DNA from: Polytrichum commune | Taxonomy: Eukaryota > Streptophyta > Polytrichopsida > Polytrichales > Polytrichaceae | Direction of reading: 5' to 3' | DNA: 64,000 nt | Assembly (NCBI GenBank): GCA_950295325.1 | Contig: OX485809.1 | Span: forward strand, 16,306,001-16,370,000 | Shown here: piece by piece, positions 22,201 to 36,429 of the stretch | Position numbering within the stretch: the stretch's first letter is position 1 | How the letters are laid out: every line of letters starts with the position of its first letter | The notes under the pieces: generated by a model | The model's input: the letters and a program-made list of their open reading frames with translations, nothing else | What the model was told of the DNA's origin: nothing | Databases searched by the model: none | Made by a program: the position numbers and the translations under genes

Positions 22201-25200
22201 ATCCCGGACAAACCATAACAAAGGTGGCTGCAAATCCCAAGTCCAGAACACCCTAGTTAGTTTCTATTTTTAAAGACAATGGATTTGAAATGGAGCATTT
22301 GACCATGTAGCTAGTTTAGTGGAGGTGACTTTTTAAGTTTAGAGCATTTGATTCGTTTTTAATCTTAGATGTAGAAATGCCCCTGGTTCTAACCTCCATA
22401 CACGTATCAGATCAGACTTCCGTGCTGCTGTTGAATACGTGGAGCATTTGTAGACAAATCATCTGATCTTGTATTCTGATGCAAATCCACAGTACTACAA
22501 TTAACTCAGCACACAGCTATGTGGGATAGTCAACTACAGTTACCATTTACAACACTTTTAAAAGTGCACTACACTGATTAACTCCACTAAAGGTCGGCTC
22601 ATGATGTTTAAAGTATATAAATTCCTTCTGGAATTTTTGAATGCTCTAGTCACTTCAACCCTCAAGTTTATGGGTTGTGTGAGACTACAGAACACTACGA
22701 TTTGGCTTCTCAAGCATTATTTTAGGTTTTGAAGATTCTTTGAGCTCATTTAAAGACATAGACCACTTTGCTCAGGAATGGATTTGGTCTCCTGTCACAT
22801 GAAACTTTAACTAGTTTTGCAAGACGTCCTTACACCAAGTTTGCCATTTTGGAAGTACATACCCCCACAACGCTGGAAGAAGGACAAATCTGGTGATGAA
22901 GAGCATCTGCAAACTCACTGGAAATCCAAATGACACATGTAAGCATTAAATCAAACTGCAGGGCCGCCCTAGAGAGTTGCTGGAAGACTTTGCAATATAA
23001 TCAACCTCCATATGTATCTAGATCCTTCACCTCATTTGCAGTTCATCCAGTCTTGACTAACCTTAAATTCACAACTAGGAAGTGTTCCTAACCTGACAAG
23101 TACGATATCATCATCCACGACAATGTCCGATGTCAAAGTCAGCACATAGTCATATAATGCATCTGCCATCACAACTACAATGTCAGTACCCAATGACCTC
23201 TCTGAACCTGGAGTAGTTCCACAGTTGTGTCCAGCAGGCATGTGAAGTACAAAAAGCAGAGGTACAAAGCTGTCCTCAAGATGTCTGCACAATACTCAGC
23301 TACACATACTTCAGAAATTGCTAGGAATACAAGCTGCAGGTAATATGAAATAAAACTTCTTAAAATCCAGGGGTGTTCTATGGAATTATGCTTTGACTTC
23401 ATTCATGACCATATTGAGCAACGTCTTTGTACATTGTGGAAACAATCCTTTCTGTTGATTTGACCTGCTGTGAAACTATTGACTCTTGTACCCAAAAAAT
23501 TGTCATAGGTTCTGCAAATCGTTGTTTTGAAAGAAATTTTTGGGTTCATATTGCAAGATCCTTTGGTAAGTGAATTTTTCAGTGAAGTATGAATGAGTAT
23601 CTTACGAAGATTTTCACATATGCGAACAGCCGTTCGTTCCAAGGATTGGAAGAACATCGGATTGTTAGAGGCTAAAGGACCACTCCATAAGCACTGCAAG
23701 AATGTTTCCATAAATCGGTCCTTCTCATCAGCTGCATTAACCAAAAATGAACTTTTAGCAAAACTCTATGATGTCAAATACCCACCTCTTTACATTCCTC
23801 AAGAACCTCAAAATTTGAATGCAAAAATCCTCATAAATAACCATCAGCATATCTATCAAACACCAGGCACATCTGCTTGAACAAACTCAAGAGCATCACA
23901 GACCGGTTAATTTCTACTGGAAGACCTCATATAAGGCATTCACATATTCACTCCAGGTAACCAGACCAAGGAATTAGCCAGAAGATATCTCAGCTGGGGG
24001 AGTGTATACCTGGACAGACCTCGGAATTGAAACAATAGAAATTTGCAAATAGCTTCACTAACAAAGCAGCTCGTTGCTGGTGAGCAGTGGCCACAAGAGG
24101 TGCAATTTGAAAGTCGGGGGGGTTGAAGGTTTCCTCCTGTACAGAAGTATCGCCAGCATTAGCCTTTGCAGATGCTGCCATAGCTTCTCCTGCAGCTTCA
24201 AATGGATCGTATATTAAGGATGCGTCCAACTCCCCAATCACCAACTCTTGAGCTATTGGACCTCCACACCAGCGTTCCATGAATTTAGTTGGGACAACAG
24301 CAAGCACAGTAGCCAAATCTGGAGCCTGCAAGAATCAACATAAATTAATAACCCCCTAAATGATTGTGAAACCACCTTTGACCATTTTTTATGTTGAAGG
24401 GACCCCCTGACCCCCCCCCCCCCCCCAATTCACATGGTATAATCTCCACACTCATCTTTTGAAAGGACATGACCTTTCAGTCATCCATATAAATGATTTC
24501 TATGCCTCAATCACGGATTAACCATTACAGGGAGTCAAATTCTATGTTTTATTTTCAAGCAATTTTCTGTTGGGGAGGGATTAATCATTTGGAGGTTAAC
24601 TAAAGTCATTCTTGGAATATCTAGCTAAAAACTTGGAGTTCCATCCACAGCAATTGGTGAAACTGAGTAGAGAACAGTCACCATACATATGCCCTCATAA
24701 GAGAGACACTATGACCCGATCACACCAGAACCAGTAAACAAAGTGTCAAATTAAGGCTGCAATTTGGACAAAATATGATATCTAGCTAGATATTCACGTA
24801 CAATCTTATCCATCACCAGATTGCGGAAATTTGAGTCATCAGAAAAGATGTCCGCCAGACGTAGGGCAGTAACATGTAACATGCCCATTGGATTTTTTTT
24901 CTCCTCCTCTTCGTCATCAATAAGTCTGGGGTCTTCCAACAGGGCACATTTAACTAGCAATAGCACCTGCCATTAAATCGGTTTCCCGCATCAGATACAA
25001 ATTGCATTCAAAAATGCCAAGGCCCGTTTCCACACCATTAGCCACCTTGTAGTAGGTGCTGTGGATTCCACAAGTTCACCTGGATGTCAGTATGGGACTT
25101 ACGAACCAATATCAGATCAGCAATTTCTGAGTGTAAGTAAATCAACATGCCTCAGATTCCAGTACCTCCTATACAGAGACAAACATCAAAACGCAGTATA

Positions 25201-28200
25201 ATTGACATAATTTATTGGGAAAATTTGAATTTTAGAAAGATCACAGACATCACAACAGTCACCTCAAAAATATGAACAAATACCTCATTTACAACCTCCT
25301 CAGCTAGTAGCATTGTATGCGGTTCACTTGCTACTTCGTCCAAGAATGAGCACTGCTCAGATTCGCAGAATTTTAGGATCTGATTATACAAATAGAAACT
25401 TTCAGGAAAACCTTCACAATGTTTAGGCCATAAGTCAATGGCAGCTTGAATATGATCCACATAAATTGCCATAGAAACATCCAACAATGCGGTGAAAAAT
25501 TTGTTAGAGAAATAAACTGCATATCTAATTAGGGTTACCCACCATAAGCAAAGCCTTTGCTTTAGATCGTGAAACAGTTGCTTTCAAGGATCTGGAAGTC
25601 AGAAACACAGGCGGCAGTTGGAGTTTCAACACAGCATTTACCAGCTTCAAAATGCCACCATTTTTGCAGAGCTCCTGGTAAATTCCAGGTGTTCAAGCCA
25701 GCAATTAGGACCCTTTGGAAAAGATCACTGAAAGCAAAATACACATACATCCAGTTCTTCCATTGAAACCACAGATAGTGAAGCATAATGTCCGTGGACC
25801 ATTGCAGCAGGCAATGCTTCCTACTCTAGAAATCATAGTGCTGAAATTTGAAGGTACAATTTCAATTGATGAATCTCACCTTGTGCCCAAGTACTTGGTC
25901 CCTGAATGTGGGAGGAACACAGAGATGCTGAAGGACTTGCAGCGATGCCTCACACTGCAGAGCAGTGACTTGAGCAACACGTTCGGCAGAGGCAAACGTG
26001 GTTTTCTTGGCACCCAGCTTGGAACTCAGAGAGCGTAACTTTACTTGGAGGAGAACAATATCCCGCTTGACCACATCAAAGGAGGCGTCCATAAAGACAT
26101 TCACCTGTTTGCAAGAGAGGAACAATCAACAGATTTGACCTGACCAGCAAATAATGAAGCTGACAACTGCAGATGCATCATCAAAGACATGATAGAAGGT
26201 AGACATAGGGGTTGCTATACCATTTAAACGATTGCAGTGGATATAAAGAAAAATACTGGGCACCACATTAACTATTTCAGAACAGGAAAAAATTTGTGCT
26301 GCTGAGGTGGTGCCATCACCAACAAAGTGTGAAACATTTTCTGTGTAGAGTTTCTCTCAAGTACAAGAATCAACTCAGATTTACGTGGCTTCTCCCAACT
26401 ACAAATGTGAAGCTAAATAAGATATATTTAAGGAAAGATACACAATTCTCACAAGCGGACAGTTTATTGTTATGCACACTGCTGGCTCACAATTGATATG
26501 AATCATGTCAACATTGAACACATGAAATTAGAGTTGCATAACAGAAACATTATAGTCCACACTGCTTGAAGTAAATAGTGAACTATTCATAGCCAGCCAA
26601 GAGCTAGACTTTTGACAACGTTCAACAAGCAAGTCCAGACACTTTTAAAATGCAACACTAGGCATGTGGAAAAGGTAGCAAGTACCTTTGGATGAGCCAA
26701 AAGGACTGGGGCAATGTCCAACCAGTCATGACTAATAAAAGCCATCAGCAGGTACAAACTGCACGCCACCAATGCAGCGTGAAGCACAGCTATAAATCCC
26801 CCTCCTCGACTCTCCTGTGCAAATTACAAATCGATTGCACAATTAATGCTCCAGTGAGAAGTACATGCACATCTGAAAGCACATTGAAGTATAAAAACAA
26901 CCCCCACGCTTTATTAAACTCACCAGAATGTCATACATGATTGTCACCTACATACGACATGATCAAATTGGAAATAACATTCTTGTGAAGTTGGATGGAT
27001 AGTGACATGCCATTGTTATGTAGCTTCATGGAATTGATAGACGTACTACTGAAAATATCAGAAGAGGTATGAACAACCTTGAAGTGCCCATTAACTTGGT
27101 ATGCCGTTCCAGTGGATTCAAACTACCAAAGGAGGAATAACCTCTAATGTTAAAGGAAGAAGAGCCAGACGACCAAAGGCAAAATTGACCCTAAATAACT
27201 ATAAAAGTCAACACTAAGTGCAAAATTAATGAACAAACCTGCTCCATGTTTGCGAGAACAACAAGCATGTAGGTGACAAGATCAAGAATCTGCATCCTGA
27301 TTTTCACTTCCTGAAGCAATACCTACAACAAGATCAAAAAGAGTCTCAGAAAGATCATAGGTTTTTCCATGAAGACATAGAAACCTTCAACATATTCAAC
27401 AATCTCAAAACAGCAGAATGAAGGTGACATACGACATTCCATGTTGTTGCCATGGAATATGTCAAAAGAGGAAACATCATACAAATATTTGAGACTTTAA
27501 TACGGACCACAACCAGCATACTAGCACCCAGCTGAAAAGCTCTTATATTATTCTAAGAGGAAGATAATTGACAGCTCCTGAGGTAAGGTAATGACATCTC
27601 TGCAAGTCGAACCTCAACTATCACAAAGCAATTGAAGTAGAATCACAGGAAAGTAATAAAAGCTGGCTCCATCATGGATCGAGTTAACATACTTCCACCA
27701 TTTCACATTGAACATTTGGAAAGGAGTATCAAAATACAATCTTGTGAAAAGAATTGCCTCTTTAAGCGAAGTGTAAAAGCATTATCTACACAAACAGATT
27801 GTGGAGAACTTCTTGAAAAGCTCTGAACTCAGATAATGATTATAGCTAGTTCTCAAAGTCACCGCTCTATAGTTGTAGTTTTGGGGTCAGAATGTGTGTC
27901 ACTTATCAAGGTCACCACTCAATAAATGTACTTCTCAACAACACTATAATACCAGCTTTCACTTTTCTTCATATGCCATTTGTTGAAGGGAATATCCCAG
28001 ATTGAAGAAAGATTGCAGGGACGCAGTTTATAAATAGAAGTTTCATTTGGAGCAAACCTGTGAAAGTTTGGGGTAACCAAGAGCCAAAGTACTCAACGTA
28101 TGCAGCAAGCGCACCGCACGCAGCCAATACCGTAAACGAGGCTCAGTACCACTGGAAGCTACACAGGCCATGAGATGCAGGGGTAGGCAGCTAGCCAACT

Positions 28201-29310
28201 TCTCAACATCCACCTGAAAGCATTCCATCAACTTAACCTTATCCATACTAACAAATTGGTAGAAATTACACATAGCAGACTCGCAACCTAAATCCTTAGC
28301 CTTCACAAATATAAATTTTTAAATAATTATATAATTAAATCCATTATCTGAAGAAAAGACTCCTCAACAGAGTCGTATTCAATCAAACAAAGTAAGAAGC
28401 AGGAACAGATAAAAGTACATGTGAAATCCAAAAGTTGCTAACCAAGTCAACCCAAAGCAACAGATAACCATGATAGGAGGCAATTTCTCCAGCACAAGAT
28501 AAGGTCCACCAAATACTGAAATGGAACATACGTGGAACTTCTCAAAAAGAGGGCATGAAAGACAAAGCTTACTGTTAACAGCACACCCTTAGCAGAGCTT
28601 AATTTCAATATGGGAGAGTCTTCTTCCACTAAAAGATTACTCATATCTTTGTAGCCTAGAGCATGCAGCTCCTCCACTGCTACAAATTCGTCCATAACCT
28701 GTATGTAACATCCACCAACATCAGCCCATACCCTTAAAAGCATCTAGCGACATATTGATTAACATCATGAAAATGCCTCTTTACTATTGAAGCTAAGTCG
28801 GATCTATGTACTTCACGGTAGCTACAAATTTTCACATTTAGCTGGATTTGTCCAGATATCTTGGCAACAAAACTCACTCTTTAATATAAGAACTGCTGTA
28901 ACTTGGATATCTATTCCCAATCTCTTGCAAGCATTCAGCAGGCTTTCCTGGCATTATGTACTGACTTAATTGACTCCACTTATGCAGGTTTTGCTTGAGG
29001 CCTTTAAAACTGCGACAAATGATTCATGAAATGGGGCATGCAATCAAATCTCAAGGTTTCTATCTAAATAAAGTGAAAGCAAGAGTAAAGGAGACCCTTC
29101 CAACAGACTCTAAGTGTGTCCACTGCATATGACAATCAATAATGACTGCATTGAAATCGATATTCAACGAATAGCCTTTAGATGCAGAATCACTTCGATT
29201 TCCTTAATACAGGAAAATAAATATAAGCACATACTGCAATAGTTGTAACAATCATGCCACAGAGCACATAATCACAGATCATTACTCACATTTGAATTGC
29301 GTCGCGCCAT
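19300..29310 (-). CDS. NDX: Nodulin homeobox protein (NDX)
   Basis: Sixteen exons on the minus strand keep one frame (3159 nt, about 1052 aa): 29310-29290, 28698-28573, 28213-28058, 27322-27239, 26814-26686, 26104-25880, 25674-25543, 25379-25284, 24966-24802, 24325-24010, 23731-23606, 23294-23062, 22227-22024, 21099-20602, 20388-20354, 19912-19300. The N-terminal two thirds are helical repeats with NDX signatures (VDVEKLASCLPLHLMA, LLAHPK, CSFLDEVAS, ALRLADIFSDDSNFR). An acidic Pro/Glu-rich linker precedes the atypical homeodomain (about 795-862: KKRKRNIMNDKQ to KNWLNNRKARIARQ). The conserved C-terminal NDX segment follows (WKGGEVVNLRG to KPRVAWDVNHM), then a Pro-rich end. In Arabidopsis NDX binds single-stranded DNA at the FLC R-loop and works with PRC1 RING1 proteins. 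The start exon and the 23294 acceptor are the least certain borders. Nuclear. Confidence 0.9.
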
Positions 29311-31622
29311 CTCCTCCCTATCACTGTTTACCTGCACATAACATGCATAGTAAATGGCTTCAAGACCATCAAGAAGTTGAAAATCGACAACAGTAAGTAC
29401 AGAAGCTAGTGAAGAGCTTTGCATGCAGTAAAAACAATGTCAATGGACCCCTCATTTATACACAACCGGTGCCTATGAGGCTCCGCATCTACAGTTCAAT
29501 GGTAAAATACTTAGATATATCAGACTTCGAGTGATCAACAATCATGTGATGTCTATCCTGATAGTGATTATGCTCTACAAACTAATTTTCATGTTCAATT
29601 TTGTGACTATTTAGAATACTAGAAGTTGAATATAGTGTTAAGGGACCATCCCTTCAAAAGATGAATTCCATTGCATTGAATTCCCAAAGCTTTTAGGCAC
29701 TTCCAGGAGCTGTATCTGACTCGCATAATTTATCTTAAAGAAATTAACTCTTGTGCCTCTCAACTGCTATGAAGTGGTTTCAGGCATCCAAATACCTCTA
29801 AATTTTCATTACATGTCAACCACAACTGGAGCACCTGGATCATCTACGTTGGGTTTTCAATCTTTTCCTCTAATACAAGCACAGTTTTACCACACATTCA
29901 GATACAGATGGTTCCTCTTAACTGTGAAATTAGAAGGGAGTACAGAAGTGGACAGAGATGAAACGTTTTAAAAAAAAGGGGCCGACAGCAATGCAAATTC
30001 ATATCAAAATGCCTGATACATACTCCTTTGCACTCACCAATCTTGGGACCAATTACAATAACCTCAACGGCAGGGAAATCTCAGGCTTGTCTAGTCTAAA
30101 CATGTTTTCTATGAAGATCAAGGACATTCTTATGTATAATACCCCAAAAATAGTGTTTTTTTTTCTTGGCAACAGATGTGTCAACGTGAATGTGAAGAAG
30201 CGTGCAATCTCTGACATCTTGTGTGGAATAAAGACATGTTTATCTATCCAAACTTCTTGATGAGTTTGACTTCGAATTAAAATTGCATGTAGTCTAGAAT
30301 TGGGAAGGAAATTGGCATCGACCATCACGACCTATTATTCACTATGACATGCCCTGCACTATCATGTAACCTCAGTGAAGGTTACACTCCAAGACTTTCA
30401 GGTCACCCTAAGACGTACATCGAAAAGATCAATATTTCTACACTTTGAACACGACATTGAACACCATGTAACCATCTCCTCTCCAATTTGTCCATCATAC
30501 TTCACTCCCAATCTGCTCAAACCGAGACTGAACTGAACTAAACTAAACTAAACTAAAAGGACCAAAGTAGGAGAGTGGATAGATAGCCAGACAGACGTAA
30601 TGGAGACATAATGGAACACACAAGAATATTCTACTAAGCGCTTGTTCGAAGCTAAATTATCATGCTTTGACGTGATCAGAATGAAGTATATCTTCACTTG
30701 ACATCCCTCCCCCGATAGTGATAGATGCGGGAAGGTTGACAAGTTCTCCAAGTCCGACATTGTGACGACATCCCTCCCGCATGAAATGAAGTCAATATGT
30801 TCACACTCCACATCCCTCCCGCAATAAATAAATGATTTGTCCCCTGCTCCTCCTACCAATCAATCAAACTGGACCTCCACCAGCACGAACCAAGAGAAGA
30901 CAACAGCTGAGGTTCATAAAATCCCAAATTAACACACACAAAAGGCTGTTCCACATAAAAGGAGAGATTGTTCTTGATACACCTAGGGTTCTTGAATTTT
31001 GCCAAGTCACAGGCAGCTGCCGTATTAAGACAACATACGCGCACAACAACATCAAAGGAAGGTTCTTATCATCATCATCACTCCTCACAACAAACAGGTT
31101 CCGAGAGACATACATCATATACACGTAACGTAACGCGTCAAGAAGCTCACCACCACATATAAAACTACGAAGACTGCATGCTCCTCTCCTTCCTTGTTTC
31201 AGCAATAGGTAAGTTATACATAAGCCCTCCAACTCCCCGAATTGACCTTAACTTATGTCGAAGTTTGCGCCACCTCGAGTTCAGCCAAACAGTGGAGTGA
31301 AATAAATGAGTGAGCGGGCGACGTACATGGGGAATGCTGACCTCGATCAAGAGTATGTTGGCAAAAATAAAGATGGAAACTTCGTCTGTGCGTGAGTTGG
31401 TTCCGTTCCGCATGAACCAAACAACGAACCCTATTTATAAACGTCTCGGGGGGGGTGGGTTCGGAGACCACAAGGATTTGATTCGGCCATGCCCCTTGCA
31501 TTTGCTTTTAAGTAACTTATTACTTAACATCTCAAGGGCATAGGAGTGGGTGACTCTAATAACAACCCCTTGTTATTTGCAAAGGCCTGAATTTGCTTAG
31601 ATCTGCTTCATTCTTGGAGGAC
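29311..31622. other. Region upstream of NDX; 5' UTR and promoter expected here
   Basis: No supported gene. Minus frames near 30.8-31.5 kb look random. A 13-bp motif, ACATCCCTCCCGC (first copy ends CCC), occurs three times, at 30700-30712, 30768-30780 and 30810-30822. A (AACTA)n-like run lies near 30535-30556. Untranslated NDX exons may be here, but I cannot place them. Confidence 0.4.
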
Positions 31623-31625
31623 TAA

Positions 31626-32432
31626 GGGTGAGTTTCCATGTAGGCCACTCACCCACCAAATTCTAGTGTGAATAATTATAAACCTGCCCAAATGTAGAGG
31701 GAATTTCGTGGGGGGTAGGGTTCGTATGTGCCAAGTACCTACATTAAATATGGTATTTAGTGTCACCAATTCTAACTGTCTTGCTCAATACTCATTGTCA
31801 ACTGTGGTGTAGTGTCGCCAACACTTGATGTCAACCCAACATTATTTGTCATTCCTTGTAATTTTTGGGGGGAGTTAAAGATTTAGAGTGTTGCAATTAC
31901 TGTCCCTTACCAAGTGGTTTTTTCATTCAAATTTATTAACGTCCATGACCATAATTCATCACAAGTTGTTGACAAGAGAAGGTAGGCTTTTAGCCAATGG
32001 ATAAACTCATCCATCATCCATGACAATATTTGTTCACTTATCCATTAGAAGTCTCATCCAAAAAGGTACCATAGAGACATAGAACACCATACGACACTAA
32101 ATCTCACATTTAGTGTAGCTACTCCCATCTTCTCAAATCCGGGTCCATCTACTAACCACCTTCCTTCCAGTTATCAAGGATGGAGTTCTAGACCAACATT
32201 GGTTTCTTTGAGTCTTCAACCAATCTTAATATTTCGGTGACCAACACTTGTACGTTAAAGATTTTTTTAGTGGGCGCATGGAAATTTAGTGGTTTGTGTC
32301 TACATCCCTCCACATTCTAACAAACCACCAAAGCGTGCTTGGATAGCAGCTTATGCTTAACTACATGCAAACACCTCCAACCCATTATTATCTAGAATCT
32401 AGTGGGCAAGCAACCTACATGGAAACCCACCC
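31626..32432. mobile_element. Tourist-like (PIF/Harbinger) non-autonomous element
   Basis: 807 bp with inverted ends: left GGGTGAGTTTCCATGTAGG, right the inverse of GGGTGGGTTTCCATGTAGG. Similarity continues inward for about 40 bp. It is flanked by the 3-bp duplication TAA (31623-31625, 32433-32435). No transposase frame is visible inside. A 3-bp TAA/TTA target fits PIF/Harbinger elements. Confidence 0.8.
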
Positions 32433-32435
32433 TAA

Positions 32436-32554
32436 AGGTTATTTCCATGTAGGCCACTCGCCCACCAAATTCTAGTGAAAATGTAGATGGCACTTACTAG
32501 AATCTACATTTCATTTAGAATATGGCAAGCGATTTGTCTATGTGAAAATAACCC
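32436..32554. mobile_element. Short Tourist-like MITE abutting the previous element
   Basis: 119 bp. Left end AGGTTATTTCCATGTAGG, right end the inverse of GGGTTATTTTCACATAG; TAA at 32433-32435 and 32555-32557. It shares the left TAA with the larger element, and its first 40 bp match that element's left end (CCATGTAGGCCACTC), so it is a related deletion derivative placed back to back. Confidence 0.75.
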
Positions 32555-32557
32555 TAA

Positions 32558-34379
32558 GAGACTTGATACATGTATGAGTTGTAAATATACCCAATTTACA
32601 CGACCTTCAAGAGGTTTTGGAATTTATTTCATTCTTTTCATATTGGGGGTGTGAAACTCTATTTACTATATGGTTCTTGTGTCAAGGAAAATATGAAAAG
32701 ACACTTATATATGGCGCGTAAGCAGTGAGGGTGAGAGAGGAATTGTTTTTGGAAATACACACATGTACAGCCGTGGCACTTTAGATGGTAATAAAGACAT
32801 AAAATGCGAGAGTACAAATTGAGTTTGATTAGCCAATGTGTATGACCAAAACTACATTAACTTCAACACCCCAATCAATTAACATATGGAATGCAAGGCG
32901 AAAAATGATGGAACTTGGACAAATGGATTGATGAAAAGGTTTAGCAAGGAACAAACTTGAACACATGGCATCTAAGGTATAAAAATGTGCTTTTGTGCAC
33001 ACAACGCAATGTCTAGTAGTTGTGGGGAGCAAGCACAATCAAGTATACAGGAAAATTGTTCTAATGTACTCAATGCATAAAAGTTTTTGGTCAAATGCTT
33101 AAAACAACAGCAAAGAGTTGTTTAAATTGGATTTTTGTTGGTCATGGCACCCTTTATTATCATGTTAGGTACTCAAATATAAAGTAACAAGTCAAGATTT
33201 TCAAAACTTATCATTAAAAGTGTTGCGCAAAAGGTAATGGCTAAATTGGTTTTGGACGTAAATTTCATGACCTTAAATACTTTGAAGTTGGATATTTTAA
33301 TATGTTCCTTGAATTCATTATATACTTGAGGGCAACATTAAAACATTTGTAGGAAAAAAAATCAATTTTATGTATTTTATCATATTTTAAACAAAATTTA
33401 AACAATTATGTGTTCAATATACCTACTTGCACACTACTTGCGATGTCTTCTAGAATTTGGAGACTTTGCTAGAAAACATTTGTCAACATAAATTGCTTGG
33501 CTTTGTAGAAAAGTGTGTTTGTCAAATGTTTATGATTTTTTCCTTCACATAAATCCGGATTTAGTATATAGTTTTCTGTCACTTTTACTGAAACCTATGC
33601 AAGGTAATGGAGTTTTGTACTTGACCGTGCTTGTGCCCTATGGTTATTTGAAACCAAAAATAAAAAATAAAAATAAAATGAAGACCAAGCCACACACATC
33701 CAAATAACGAACACACTTCAACTAGTCTACATGGAATTATTAGTAGTTCCTTCACCACTACCCTTATCATCTTCATGGCCCTCCTCCACCATGTCATATG
33801 GGAGTGGGTGATGACCAAGATGTTTGGACCTATGGCAAAGGAGGATATAAGGACGTTTTTAGCCTCATATGATTGGTATGTTTCAAGGAAATGCCATTGT
33901 GTTGGCCTCTTGACACCTCTTGTACTATACAATTATTGCTATTTAACAATTGTTTGGCAACATTTAATGTAACCCCATTGAATTGCAGCAACACAACTAA
34001 ATTATTGATAGACTCGATGATTCCACATCACGATTCTCCTCCATTATCGCAATTTTTTTTCCAAAACACCTTTGGAGGCAGATGTGGAGGCATTCAACAT
34101 CTACTTTAATCTCACATCTTTGTCCACGCAATTCACCCCCAGCTCTTGAATGTGCCTTGGAGAGGTGCTGGAGAGAAAGGCTTATAATCTATGCAAATCC
34201 TAATCAAGGTTTTGGCCAAACTAGGAGCAATTATCCTTGATGCATATACTTCGATAAGTAGGACGACTTTGTTTGTATGTCCCCTATTAATATATTATAG
34301 AATGAATGGAATTAACTATTGCATTGCCTATGTGCTCTAAAGTTGCATCTATCCATGCGTGCCAGTGTAGTGACCGCCA
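32558..34379. other. Intergenic, nothing recognised
   Basis: AT-rich sequence with only short scattered frames. No gene, RNA or complete element is visible. Confidence 0.5.
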
Positions 34380-35000
34380 CCTTCTTGATGACATCAAGCG
34401 ATGTGTGAAGGAGAACCAAAAAATTTAAAATAAATAAATCAATCAAATTACGGATCAGCCCCAATAGAGCCTAGCACATGGCTGGTGAAGATTGACACCA
34501 ATCTCTCAAGAGATGAGATGTTGGCTTTAGAGGATGTCAGATTCCAACGGCAATAACAAGAGGCACTATAGTTGTGTCATAGGTGTCAACAATCACAACC
34601 CTCTCCTTCCCTCAATCACATTTGTGTGTGCCTCCAACTATGAATCCCATCCTACATTGGTTTTTTTTTTTGCATTTTTGAATGTGTTGCAATCCATCAC
34701 TAGCCACATCAAATCACAAGAACAAACGGGAGTACATTGGGCTTAAACATGGCTATCGTTTCCTTGGGTTCACAAACATCCCACTTCTAGGCTATGAAAT
34801 CATCATCGGGGTTGATACAAATGAGGACAACTATATCAGGTTTACATTGTCGATATGCCGCAGTGCATATGCCCGGACTTCATGAAAATATGATGTGTGG
34901 CTTTGGGGAAGAAAGGGAAATGGGTGTATTGCAAACATCTTCACTATATTTATGCCCAACCTACACCTACAACAAGGTCATGTGATTACCTGAACTTGTC
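34380..35000 (+). pseudogene. Second copy of the MULE-like transposase relic
   Basis: DNA and broken translation match the relic around 4050-4466 and 10577-10700. WLVKIDTNLSRDEMLALEDV parallels WPVKVGTNLTQKEVFPLEDI, and LHCRYAAVHMPGLHEN parallels LHCKYSAIHFPGLCKN. Frames are shifted several times and stops are frequent. No retrotransposon interrupts it, so it shows how the two sides of the first copy join. Its 5' two thirds are missing or unrecognisable. Confidence 0.6.
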
Positions 35001-36426
35001 GAAGTTGTCAAGCACAAGTAGTAAATAGCAATCTATATTAGATTCATTTATGAGTTTGAGAATGTTATTGTATGACGACAATCGCTTATATCATACAATG
35101 CTTTGTAGCCATAATGTATGTGACAGATCAATAAAAGTGTTCATCATTCAATTGGAGATATTCCATGGTCCATGGTAATAGGTATTTTACATGTATGAAA
35201 AGGAAACTCAAAGAACCATATCACAAAACAAAATCACCAATGAAATTGTGAAATTTCCATTCTACACCTTACACCCATGGAAATTTGAAAACATGAATCA
35301 TATGTTACTTCTCATTAAGCACAAGATATTGCTCACAACTCATGACTTACCACTCACTCCTTACTACTTATGTCTTAGCTTTCCATTTTGAAGCGGTGAT
35401 TCAAGTTTAAGGTATTCAATTAATTTAAAAATTCCAATTGGAAAATGACTAAATTTTAGAGTTGATGGAGCTCAAATACACGACGATTAAAAGTCTTGAT
35501 TTCTCTATTTACCTAAAGATTCTATTTTGACACAAAAACTCCAAAATTTCTTTCAAAAAATAAACTAATCTAGCCATAAGAATCTTTAAGAATTTCCAAC
35601 ATGCTTAATACCATATAAATGACATCCCACCTATCAAGTAAGTCTCATAATTCAATAAACTTGTAGGGTCAGGTTTGCCACTATATATTTGCACAAGACC
35701 TTAATTTTAAGGTTTCATTGGTCTTAAACACAACTACAAATTGCTTGTACATTTATTTTGCAAAATTTGCTCGAAGATATAATGTGACTCACCGAAGTTA
35801 TTGAGTGTTTTGTTTATGTCATTGGAATTCAATAATTGGATTGAGCAAAGCAGGTGTTGGAATGAAGGTATTCTTATTGACTACATGATAGATATGTGCA
35901 AGTTTGGAACACCAATGTGTTCATAACGCTTCATTTCAAAGGAGGGAGACCCATCCAATTTTTTGCATGCAGGGAGCTTCCAAAGGCACAATCTTGTGCT
36001 TTCATGTCTTCAACAAATGAACCAAAAAAGCCCATCTCCGTTGTACTCGCTTTGAACACCTTCAACAAGTTACCACCCATCAGACTTTGTTTGTGCCTTT
36101 GAGCAGAATGAATCCCCAAAGTTCCCAGAGATTATTATTAGTATATTAGTTTCGCTCGGTAAAGGTTTGATAGTTGAAGCGTTGTATGAATGGCTAGGCT
36201 TTTGAGAATCAAGACTTACATTGACAAAGAATATAAACTCAATTTTATAAACAAATAACTTAGGTCTATGTAAAAACACAGACACTGATGGGAAGAAGGT
36301 TTCTGTTTTCCCACCAAGAAATGAGACATTTCATAGGTCCTTCGGCCTGGTGTGTCAATAACTGGTGCTCAAAGTTTCATTGGAAATGTGTGTCTTTTAT
36401 GTGTTAACTTTGCTGATTGTATGATC
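35001..36426. other. Intergenic, nothing recognised
   Basis: AT-rich, no supported gene or element border. Confidence 0.5.
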
Positions 36427-36429
36427 TAA

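Noticed and set aside
24412-24426. Run of C as a regulatory element
   Set aside because: A homopolymer in an NDX intron, prone to slippage or assembly error; no functional sign.
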